Positions 1-4,940 of a stretch of DNA of 6,183 bases are shown here, one piece after another. Source of the stretch: Bacteroidales bacterium (lineage in GTDB: Bacteria; Bacteroidota; Bacteroidia; Bacteroidales; UBA7960); the NCBI GenBank assembly GCA_007131125.1, contig SLRE01000114.1:1-6183 (forward strand), in the 5' to 3' direction. Every line of letters begins with the position of its first letter. Positions within the stretch are counted from its first letter, which is position 1. The translations under genes and the position numbers were made by a program. The notes under the pieces were generated by a model. That model made no database searches. It was not told the DNA's origin and saw only the letters and a list, made by a program, of their open reading frames with translations.

Positions 1-865
1 AAAAGCCGGGCTGGGAAACATTCACGTCTTCGGGTTCAATGCCTAACCCGTCAAAGTAAACATCCCAGTTGATGCCGGGGGCAAGGACCTTTAGCTCCCT
101 TACATTCATTTTGTTGTAGGTGGCGTGGGGGTTTCGCCTTTCCAAACGTGTCATGGAGGCTTCGGCAAGCCGGGTTTCCAGCTCCATAATGCTTTTACGG
201 GCTGCAGCTGCTTTTTCTTCCGGGTAACCGGCCAGGGAGAAAAGGGTTTCCATAAAATTCTCATAAGCAGCTTTTATTTCCAGGCTGCGGCTGTCGGTCC
301 TCAGGTAGTAGTCCCGGTCGGACATGCCCAGACCGCCCTGTCCCAGGTTGGCAATGTTCATTTCGGTGTTTTTGCGGTCCTGTGCTGCCCGCAGGGAAAA
401 CAAGGGCCTGCTGCCCCTCATGTGGAAATAAGCAATGGCCCCGGCAAGCTCATCCTTTGAGGATATGGCATCGATTTTTTCAAAATATGGCTTTAATGGA
501 CTGATTCCCTCCATTTCAAGAGCCATGGTGTCCATGGCACTATTGAAAAGGTCGCGGATCATCTGCCGGTTGCTTCCGGGCTCGGCTCCACGATCCTCAC
601 TGATATCGGCGATCAGCTGATTAAGCTGCTCATCGCTGCGCTGCCTTAACTCCTCAAAAGAGCCGTAACGGCTGTATTCATCCGGAATAGGATTAGATTC
701 AAGCCAGGTGCCGTTGGCAAAAAGAAAAAAATCATCTCCCGGATCAACACTTTTGTCCATATTGGAGCGATCCAGGGGTTGGGTTTGCTGGCCTGTGCCA
801 CAGCCAAAGAACAAAATGCACATGCTAAACAATAATAAAACAGAAAAAACTTTAAAGGCTTTCAT
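1..865 (-). CDS. M13 family zinc metallopeptidase lipoprotein (neprilysin/PepO-like), N-terminal part
   Basis: The open frame begins at an ATG (865-863) and runs off the left edge, giving the first 288 codons. Residues 1-22 form a lipoprotein signal peptide: Lys2 and Lys5, a hydrophobic stretch, then FFGC with Cys22 as the probable lipidation site. The mature protein would therefore be membrane-anchored and face the periplasm or outer membrane. After a short linker come hallmarks of the M13 N-terminal domain: DPGDDFFLFANGTWL (41-55), LGMSDRDYYL in the middle, YNKM followed by LKVLAPGINWD, and NVSQPGF at the edge. M13 enzymes are zinc endopeptidases or oligopeptidases of about 670 residues that cleave short peptides. 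The catalytic HExxH and ExxxD motifs lie in the C-terminal domain beyond the window, so activity cannot be judged. No frameshift was seen. The upstream gene is a hydrolase on the same strand, 152 bp away, so co-transcription is possible but not shown. Confidence 0.93.
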   Translation of the reverse strand, partial: MKAFKVFSVLLLFSMCILFFGCGTGQQTQPLDRSNMDKSVDPGDDFFLFANGTWLESNPIPDEYSRYGSFEELRQRSDEQLNQLIADISEDRGAEPGSNRQMIRDLFNSAMDTMALEMEGISPLKPYFEKIDAISSKDELAGAIAYFHMRGSRPLFSLRAAQDRKNTEMNIANLGQGGLGMSDRDYYLRTDSRSLEIKAAYENFMETLFSLAGYPEEKAAAARKSIMELETRLAEASMTRLERRNPHATYNKMNVRELKVLAPGINWDVYFDGLGIEPEDVNVSQPGF

Positions 866-1017
866 TTGTGAATATTAATTAAATATTGAGTTATTGATTG
901 GGATTAATTTTATTGCAGAAAAAAACCGGGTACAATGCTCCCATGTATTATTGGCCCCGAAATTACAATTTTTCCGTGAACCGGTATTGAAATTCTGCAA
1001 ACAGAAAGGAAAAGAAA
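866..1017 (-). other. Intergenic region upstream of the M13 gene, weak signals only
   Basis: This AT-rich 152-bp gap lies between the hydrolase stop and the M13 peptidase start. On the minus strand, 958-965 reads TAATTTCG, a 7/8 match to the Bacteroidota -7 box, but no TTG sits at the expected -33 distance. A short imperfect GGG/CCC hairpin (928-942) is followed on the minus strand by GG and then seven T (925-919). It could be a weak terminator for the hydrolase. No small gene is convincing here. Both regulatory readings are tentative. Confidence 0.3.
919..942 (-). terminator. Possible weak terminator after the alpha/beta hydrolase
   Basis: Read on the minus strand, GGG (942-940) can pair with CCC (930-928) around a short inner stem containing a G-U pair and an A-A mismatch. 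It is followed by GG and a run of seven T. The stem is short, so this is a tentative call. It would separate the hydrolase transcript from the M13 peptidase gene. Confidence 0.25.
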
Positions 1018-1956
1018 TCATCGGGTCGACAGGTGTTCATCCAGCCATGACAACAAAAAGAAGAATACCTCTTCTTTGTTGGATTCATGCAGGAGTTCAT
1101 GCCGTCCATGGAATACCTTCAGGGTAAGGTTCTGGAATTTTTGTTTAAAAAACCGTTTGTGTATCTTCAGGGCATCCTTCCCGAAGTTGCCAACAGCATC
1201 CTGTTGACCGCTCAGGATCAGAAGCGGAAGGTTTTTACGGTATTTCAGGGTGGCTTCAGCCCTTTTCATTTCTCCAATCCCTTTGAAAAGGTTGTTGTAG
1301 AATCCATTGGAACAGTCAATACCGCAGCAGGGGTCATTGACGTAGGCATCCACTTCTTCACGGCTGGAAGAGATCCATTCAAAAAGAGTGGGCCGGGGAG
1401 AAAAATGCCTGTTAAACCGCCAGTAGAAAAACTTGTTGAACCATTTGCTTTTGTGGCGACGGCCTTTTACCAGGCGCAGGATTTTGATTAAGGTCCTGAT
1501 AATTTTGACCAGGACGGGCCGGGATTCAAAGGTCCCCGAAAGAATGATCCCCTGTATGTAAACCGGGTAAACCGATGTAAAATGCCGGGCTATAATACTG
1601 CCCATGCTGTGACCAAAAATGTAAACCGGAACCTCGGGTTGTTTTTTCCGGATATGGGTGTACAGCACCCGGGTATTTTCCATCATGGTTTCCCATCCTC
1701 TCTTTTTTTTGACAATGCCGAGCTCCTCGGGACTTTCAGCCGTTTTGCCATGGCCGGGATGATCATTGATCACCACCGCATACCCGTTTCTGGCAAGAAA
1801 GTTGGCAAACTCATGATATCGCCCTCCGTGCTCGGCCATGCCATGGATGATCTGTACAATGGCCTTTGGTTTTTTCCCGGAGGGATCATAACGCTTCACA
1901 TAAAACCTTCGATCCTCAAAACTTTTCAAATAGAAAGATTCTTCCCTGATTTCCAT
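1018..1956 (-). CDS. Alpha/beta hydrolase, monoacylglycerol lipase/lysophospholipase type (Hydrolase_4, serine aminopeptidase S33-like)
   Basis: This 312-residue protein has the full alpha/beta-hydrolase layout. The oxyanion-side motif HGMAEHGGRY spans 38-47, followed by NDHPGHGKT (64-72). The nucleophile elbow GHSMG (115-119) holds Ser117. DPCCGI (208-213) matches the DPxCGF-type element of this subfamily. The acid is probably Asp253 in LILSGQQDAVG, and the base His286 in FHGRHELLHE. The family hydrolyses ester bonds of monoacylglycerols or lysophospholipids; the true substrate cannot be read from sequence. There is no signal peptide, so it is probably cytoplasmic, although a basic and aromatic lid-like stretch (about 150-185) could contact membranes. 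The start is firm: an in-frame stop lies two codons upstream (1963-1965). AGGA abuts the ATG, too close for a normal Shine-Dalgarno. Confidence 0.9.
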   Translation of the reverse strand: MEIREESFYLKSFEDRRFYVKRYDPSGKKPKAIVQIIHGMAEHGGRYHEFANFLARNGYAVVINDHPGHGKTAESPEELGIVKKKRGWETMMENTRVLYTHIRKKQPEVPVYIFGHSMGSIIARHFTSVYPVYIQGIILSGTFESRPVLVKIIRTLIKILRLVKGRRHKSKWFNKFFYWRFNRHFSPRPTLFEWISSSREEVDAYVNDPCCGIDCSNGFYNNLFKGIGEMKRAEATLKYRKNLPLLILSGQQDAVGNFGKDALKIHKRFFKQKFQNLTLKVFHGRHELLHESNKEEVFFFLLSWLDEHLSTR

Positions 1957-2036
1957 TCCTGTTTATTAATTTTCCAAAAACTACCCGGTTGGTTTTTGAA
2001 GGGGCCGGTTCTTTTTGGTTTGCTGAAAATTCTTTT

Positions 2037-2044
2037 CAAAATTA
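2037..2044 (-). promoter_or_regulatory. Candidate -7 box for the alpha/beta hydrolase gene
   Basis: The minus strand reads TAATTTTG, an exact match to the Bacteroidota TAnnTTTG element. Transcription would start near 2030 and leave a leader of about 75 nt. There is no TTG at the usual -33 spacing, so the call rests on the -7 box and its position in the divergent intergenic region. Such an octamer is easy to find by chance in AT-rich DNA. Confidence 0.4.
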
Positions 2045-2163
2045 TTAAACTTATTAAATATTGCTGGATTAACCTGTTCTCCAATTTATATTTCCTTAAT
2101 TAACAATAGCTTTACTTGTTATCGGAATTGATGCAAATGAACACAGGCAACTGAATATTTTTA

Positions 2164-2171
2164 TAATTTTG
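2164..2171 (+). promoter_or_regulatory. Candidate -7 box for the DUF454 gene, close to its start codon
   Basis: TAATTTTG matches TAnnTTTG exactly and ends only 5 bases before the ATG at 2177. If used, transcription would begin at about 2175-2178, giving a leaderless or nearly leaderless mRNA. No Shine-Dalgarno precedes the ATG. The nearest clear upstream TTG (2128-2130) is too far for a -33 element, so the box may be fortuitous. Confidence 0.35.
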
Positions 2172-2176
2172 TTTCA

Positions 2177-2587
2177 ATGGAAAGACCTCCTGAGCCATCT
2201 TTCGGGAAGAAATTAAACCCCGTAAAACGTTTACTTCTGATCATTGCAGGCATCATTTCGCTTGGGCTTGGTTTGCTTGGAATCCCCTTACCATTATTAC
2301 CTACAACTCCATTTTTGTTGCTTTCGGCATGGTGCTTTGCTCGAAGTTCAGAAAGGTTTTACCGCTGGCTGATTTTTCATCCATATTTTGGAGAATACAT
2401 CCGCAACTATCGTGAAAAAGGGGGAGTAACCCTTAAGGTTAAGGTTTTTACCATAGCCCTGCTCTGGGTCACCATTTCCAGCTCCGCAATATGGGCGGTG
2501 GATCTCTGGTGGGTCAGGGGGGTGTTGTTTGTTATTGCCGTTGGTGTCACCACCCATGTTGTATCTCTTAAGACCATTCCCAAATAA
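2177..2587 (+). CDS. DUF454 family (YbaN-like) inner membrane protein
   Basis: This 136-residue membrane protein has the DUF454 signature. LPLLPTTPF (38-46) lies in the hydrophobic N-terminal half and is followed by CFARSS (53-58), then RWLIFHPYFGEYIRNY (63-78). Hydrophobic segments at about 18-36, 38-52, 88-108 and 112-130 suggest three or four transmembrane passes. The basic residues Lys11, Lys12, Lys17 and Arg18 precede the first helix, as expected for a cytoplasmic N-terminus. The family is widespread in bacteria (E. coli YbaN) and has no established biochemical role, so none is assigned. Met1 is the only methionine in the protein, which supports this start even though no ribosome-binding site precedes it. 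The gene stands alone, divergent from the hydrolase and convergent with the FKBP gene. Confidence 0.93.
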   Translation: MERPPEPSFGKKLNPVKRLLLIIAGIISLGLGLLGIPLPLLPTTPFLLLSAWCFARSSERFYRWLIFHPYFGEYIRNYREKGGVTLKVKVFTIALLWVTISSSAIWAVDLWWVRGVLFVIAVGVTTHVVSLKTIPK

Positions 2588-2625
2588 AAAAGCTTCCTCT
2601 CATCAAAGATAAAAGGAAGCCTTTT
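2588..2625. terminator. Bidirectional rho-independent terminator between DUF454 and FKBP genes
   Basis: A perfect 7-bp stem GCTTCCT/AGGAAGC (2592-2598 with 2614-2620) encloses a 15-nt loop. An A-run on its left (2586-2591) and a T-run on its right (2622-2625, then more T from 2628) give each strand a U-rich tail. It lies between two convergent stop codons (2587 and 2645), exactly where a shared terminator is expected. Confidence 0.8.
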
Positions 2626-2644
2626 AATTTTTTCGATTAAACTG

Positions 2645-3145
2645 TTACTCTTTTTTTCCGGTCTGGGGTTGTCCCTGGTTAACTTCTTCGGGGGTTGCTT
2701 CTCTTGTATTGATAACTTTTCCCTTGAAATGCAGGTCCATGCCAGCCAGAGGATGGTTGAAGTCCATTTTAACGGTTTCATCTTCAACTTTTACAACCTG
2801 TCCGCGGTGGGGGTTGCCCTGCTGGTCTTCCATGTTGATGATTTTGCCCGGCTCCAGCAGGTCTTCTGCCAGCTGTCCGTCAATGACAAAGATTTTCTTT
2901 GGGAGGTCAACAATGGCTTTTTCGTTAACCGGCCCATAGGCCTTATCGGATTCTATGGTAAATTCAAAACCTTCTCCTTCTTTCAGGCCTTTTACGTTTT
3001 CTTCAAAACTTTGATTAAGCCTTCCTGCCCCAAATAAAAATTCAACCGGGTTGTCCTGCTTTACAGCTTCCAATACCTGGCCTTCAGGGCCTCCCTCACG
3101 AAGTTCATAAGTTAAGGAAATAACTTTTGCTTCTGATTGCGTCAT
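2645..3145 (-). CDS. SlyD-like FKBP-type peptidyl-prolyl cis-trans isomerase
   Basis: This 166-residue protein would catalyse prolyl cis-trans isomerisation and act as a folding chaperone, probably in the cytoplasm since no signal peptide is visible. The first FKBP half contains PVEFLFGAGRLNQSFEENVKG (33-53), then EFTIESDKAYGP (61-72) and DLPKKIF (80-86). An insert-in-flap type chaperone domain follows at about 87-127. The FKBP fold is closed by DFNHPLAGMDLHFKGKV (128-144), close to the SlyD hallmark around NHPLAG. Unlike E. coli SlyD it has no His/Cys-rich metal-binding tail; the last 20 residues are hydrophilic and end Lys-Lys-Glu. The domain order matches the compact SlyD-like class. No good Shine-Dalgarno precedes the ATG. 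It is monocistronic, between a bidirectional terminator and its own upstream region. Confidence 0.93.
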   Translation of the reverse strand: MTQSEAKVISLTYELREGGPEGQVLEAVKQDNPVEFLFGAGRLNQSFEENVKGLKEGEGFEFTIESDKAYGPVNEKAIVDLPKKIFVIDGQLAEDLLEPGKIINMEDQQGNPHRGQVVKVEDETVKMDFNHPLAGMDLHFKGKVINTREATPEEVNQGQPQTGKKE

Positions 3146-3173
3146 AATGCTTGTGTTAGGTTAAAAAATGAAC

Positions 3174-3206
3174 GGGATAATCTCCTGAACTTTTGGAGAA
3201 AATCCC
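3174..3206 (-). other. Hairpin in the leader of the FKBP gene
   Basis: The arms 3174-3185 and 3195-3206 pair at ten positions. Five outer pairs (GGGAT/ATCCC) and five inner pairs (TCTCC/GGAGA) are split by a symmetric AA/AA internal loop, with a 9-nt apical loop. On the minus strand it sits about 30 nt upstream of the FKBP ATG, inside the transcript if the proposed promoter is right. A T-run (3168-3163) follows five bases after the stem, so an attenuator is conceivable. The structure is visible; its function is inferred. Confidence 0.5.
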
Positions 3207-3227
3207 GAAATTGTTGTTAATTTTTAA

Positions 3228-3258
3228 CGAAGGTAACAATTATGTTTTGGATATCCAA
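3228..3258 (-). promoter_or_regulatory. Candidate promoter of the FKBP gene
   Basis: On the minus strand a TTG (3258-3256) lies 20 bp before TACCTTCG (3235-3228), which matches the TAnnTTTG -7 box at 7 of 8 positions. Element order and spacing fit the Bacteroidota housekeeping sigma consensus. Transcription would start near 3221, giving a leader of about 75 nt that includes the hairpin at 3174-3206. Confidence 0.35.
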
Positions 3259-3282
3259 CTGCCTGACTTTTTAATTTTTGCA

Positions 3283-3314
3283 GGCCCGGAAATCAAAACC
3301 CTTTCTTTCGGGCC
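3283..3314. other. GC-rich hairpin in the FKBP-rpmG intergenic region
   Basis: GGCCCG (3283-3288) pairs with CGGGCC (3309-3314). After a bulged G (3289), AAA (3290-3292) pairs with TTT (3306-3308), making a nine-pair stem around a 13-nt loop. No T-run directly follows on either strand, so it is not a standard terminator. It lies outside both predicted transcripts, upstream of each promoter. Its role is unknown; it could be a protein-binding site or a remnant. Confidence 0.45.
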
Positions 3315-3352
3315 ATCCTGGAATAAAATCTGGATCATTAATTTTTTCTTTC

Positions 3353-3385
3353 TTTGGGTTTTTTTAAGAAAAATGCTTAATTTTG
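3353..3385 (+). promoter_or_regulatory. Promoter of the rpmG-DUF4295 operon
   Basis: TTTG (3353-3356) and TAATTTTG (3378-3385) are separated by 21 bp, which fits the Bacteroidota -33/-7 pattern with an exact -7 box. Transcription would begin near 3390, leaving a leader of about 30 nt that carries a ribosome-binding site. This is the best promoter in the window. Confidence 0.6.
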
Positions 3386-3403
3386 CGCTCCTGAAAATCA
3401 AAT

Positions 3404-3409
3404 AAAGGA
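3404..3409 (+). promoter_or_regulatory. Shine-Dalgarno-like sequence of rpmG
   Basis: AAAGGA lies 10 nt before the rpmG ATG at 3420. It is the only recognisable Shine-Dalgarno at useful spacing in this window, where most starts lack one, as is common in Bacteroidota. It supports the chosen start. Confidence 0.55.
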
Positions 3410-3419
3410 ATTTTTTATC

Positions 3420-3608
3420 ATGGCAAAGAAAACGAAAGACGCGAGGGTGCAGGTTATTCTGGAATGCACCGAGCAGAAAAACAGCGGTGTGCCGGGTACA
3501 TCAAGGTATATTACCACCAAAAACAAGAAAAACACCCCCGATCGCATCGAGATCAAAAAGTACAATCCCCACTTGAGGAAAATGACCATTCATAAAGAAA
3601 TCAAATAA
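3420..3608 (+). CDS. rpmG: 50S ribosomal protein L33 (bL33)
   Basis: This 62-residue basic protein belongs to the large ribosomal subunit, near the tRNA exit site. Family signatures are RVQVILECTE (9-18), SRYITTKNKKNTPDRIEIKK (28-47), then YNPHLRKMTIHKEIK to the end. Only Cys16 remains where zinc-binding L33 proteins carry two CxxC pairs, so this is the zinc-independent form. The extra residues SGVPGTSR after the first strand are usual for Bacteroidota L33. The start follows a Shine-Dalgarno and a good promoter. The DUF4295 gene begins 11 bp downstream and should share the transcript. In relatives, rpmB (L28) usually sits directly upstream; here it does not. Confidence 0.97.
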   Translation: MAKKTKDARVQVILECTEQKNSGVPGTSRYITTKNKKNTPDRIEIKKYNPHLRKMTIHKEIK

Positions 3609-3619
3609 ACTCTTGAACT

Positions 3620-3778
3620 ATGGCAAAGAAAGTAGTTGCAACACTAAAAACAGATACAGGAAAAGGTTTTGCGAAAGTGATCAGGATGGAGAAATCGTCC
3701 AAAACCGGTGCTTACGCCTTTAACGAAGATATCGTGGCTTCGGATAAAGTAAAGGAATTTTTCAGCCAGAAAAAGTAA
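3620..3778 (+). CDS. DUF4295 family small ribosomal protein (bL38-type)
   Basis: This 52-residue, lysine-rich gene begins MAKKVVATLKTDTGKGFAKV, continues with SSKTGAYAFNEDIV, and ends in DKVKEFFSQKK. This is the pattern of DUF4295, a family restricted to Bacteroidota and found between rpmG and ftsY. My recollection is that structural work on a Flavobacterium ribosome placed this family on the large subunit under the name bL38; I state that from memory. The first four residues equal those of L33 (MAKK), and the protein is almost all polar and basic apart from short hydrophobic strands, which fits rRNA binding. No Shine-Dalgarno precedes it, so translational coupling to rpmG across the 11-bp gap is likely. 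A strong terminator follows 22 bp after the stop. Confidence 0.92.
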   Translation: MAKKVVATLKTDTGKGFAKVIRMEKSSKTGAYAFNEDIVASDKVKEFFSQKK

Positions 3779-3800
3779 TTGACCAAAAGCATATTGTCCT

Positions 3801-3844
3801 GTCAGATCTGTCTTTATTTAATAGGCAGATCTGACTTTTATTTT
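3801..3844 (+). terminator. Rho-independent terminator after the rpmG-DUF4295 operon
   Basis: A 12-bp stem (3801-3812 with 3824-3835; one G-U pair, otherwise perfect) surrounds an 11-nt AT-rich loop and is followed by TTTTATTTT. Each arm contains the palindrome CAGATCTG. It should end the ribosomal-protein transcript and separate it from ftsY. Confidence 0.85.
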
Positions 3845-3934
3845 GGGGCCATCCCTTTGCATGCAGGGGCTTGAAAGTTGGCAAAATATTGATTCCCTGA
3901 CACTTTTCCTGTTATCCCTTATCTTTTATTTCAT

Positions 3935-3942
3935 TAACTTTA
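3935..3942 (+). promoter_or_regulatory. Possible -7 box for ftsY-rimO
   Basis: TAACTTTA matches TAnnTTTG at 7 of 8 positions, and its end is 21 bp before the ftsY ATG, giving a very short leader. No clear TTG is found at -33. A promoter is needed somewhere in 3845-3963 because a strong terminator lies just upstream. This is the best candidate there. Confidence 0.3.
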
Positions 3943-3963
3943 CGGCGTTTATATACTTTTAGC

Positions 3964-4917
3964 ATGGGTCTTTTTGATATTTTTTCCAAAGACAAAAAAG
4001 AAAGTCTGGACAAAGGCCTGGACAAAACCCGGACCAACTTTTTCTCCAAGCTTTCCAGGGCTGTGGCTGGCAAATCAACAGTCGACAGTTTTGTGCTGGA
4101 TGAACTTGAAGAGGTATTGATCAGCTCCGATGTTGGGGTTAATACCACCATCAAAATTATTGAACGCCTCGAAGAACGGGTTGCAAGGGATAAGTACATG
4201 GGTACCGAAGAACTCAACCGTATCCTGAAAGAGGAAATCATGGCCCTGCTTGCCGAAAACAAAGGCAGCCAGTTTTCGGAAATCATTGAAGGGGACCATT
4301 CGGGTCCTTACGTTATTATGGTGGTTGGGGTTAACGGTGTGGGAAAAACCACCACCATTGGAAAGCTGGCCCATAAATTTAAAGCCGCAGGAAAAAAGGT
4401 AGTCATTGGAGCTGCGGATACCTTTCGGGCCGCTGCCGTAGACCAGATCACCATATGGTCCAACCGGGTGGGAGTGCCCATCGTGTCCCAGGGAATGGGA
4501 GCCGACCCTGCTTCCGTATCCTACGAAACCATGGAGTATGCCGTAAAAAATGAGGTGGATGTGGTAATTGTTGACACCGCCGGCCGGCTGCACAATAAGG
4601 TGAGTTTGATGAACGAACTCGGAAAGATCAAAAGGGTAATGCAAAAGGTGATTCCGGGCGCACCCCACGAAATTCTTCTGATCCTGGATGGCTCTACCGG
4701 GCAAAACGCATTTGAACAGGCAAAGCAATTTACTGCAACCACTGAAGTCAATGCCCTGGCAATCACCAAACTTGATGGAACCGCAAAAGGAGGGGTAGTT
4801 TTAGGGGTAAGCGACCAGTTCAATATTCCTGTTAAATACATTGGGGTGGGCGAAAAAATGGAAGACCTCCAGATTTTTGACCGGGAAGCTTTTGTGGAAA
4901 CCCTCTTTAAGGAATAA
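3964..4917 (+). CDS. ftsY: Signal recognition particle receptor FtsY (SRP GTPase)
   Basis: FtsY docks ribosome-SRP-nascent-chain complexes at the inner membrane and, through reciprocal GTP hydrolysis with Ffh, hands them to the Sec translocon. The 317-residue protein has a short amphipathic N-terminus (MGLFDIFSK) rather than the long acidic A domain of enterobacteria, then the helical N domain (about 20-105) and the G domain. Visible GTPase motifs are the P-loop GVNGVGKT (122-129), ADTFRAAAVDQ (151-161), DTAGRLH (204-210), TKLDGTAKGG (268-277) and a C-terminal GVGEKMEDLQIFD. Length and order are normal for NG-type FtsY. The ATG lacks a Shine-Dalgarno but is the start that yields the conserved MGLF N-terminus. 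rimO follows 23 bp after the stop and is probably co-transcribed. Confidence 0.98.
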   Translation: MGLFDIFSKDKKESLDKGLDKTRTNFFSKLSRAVAGKSTVDSFVLDELEEVLISSDVGVNTTIKIIERLEERVARDKYMGTEELNRILKEEIMALLAENKGSQFSEIIEGDHSGPYVIMVVGVNGVGKTTTIGKLAHKFKAAGKKVVIGAADTFRAAAVDQITIWSNRVGVPIVSQGMGADPASVSYETMEYAVKNEVDVVIVDTAGRLHNKVSLMNELGKIKRVMQKVIPGAPHEILLILDGSTGQNAFEQAKQFTATTEVNALAITKLDGTAKGGVVLGVSDQFNIPVKYIGVGEKMEDLQIFDREAFVETLFKE

Positions 4918-4940
4918 CCTCCTTTCCCTGCGCTAATCCT

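Noticed and set aside
125..620. Plus-strand open frames opposite the M13 peptidase
   Set aside because: The minus strand is continuously open and carries the lipoprotein signal and M13 N-terminal motifs. The plus-strand frames show no family features.
1087..2103. Plus-strand open frames of 134 and 173 codons opposite the alpha/beta hydrolase
   Set aside because: The minus strand has the complete catalytic triad context, and these are antisense shadows.
3193..3405. A 70-codon plus-strand open frame between the FKBP and rpmG genes
   Set aside because: It is AT-rich, phenylalanine/leucine/isoleucine-heavy and resembles no family I know. It has no ribosome-binding site and overlaps both candidate promoters and both hairpins.
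4075..4728. A 217-codon minus-strand open frame opposite ftsY
   Set aside because: The plus strand carries every SRP GTPase motif in order. The antisense frame gives a His/Gly/Phe-rich product with no recognisable domain and is explained by codon bias of ftsY.
4917..4925. ACCTCCTTT in the ftsY-rimO gap, identical to the anti-Shine-Dalgarno end of 16S rRNA
   Set aside because: In the mRNA it cannot bind the 16S tail because it is the same sequence rather than its complement. It can form only a 5-bp hairpin with AAGGA at the ftsY stop. At nine bases, coincidence is the simplest reading.
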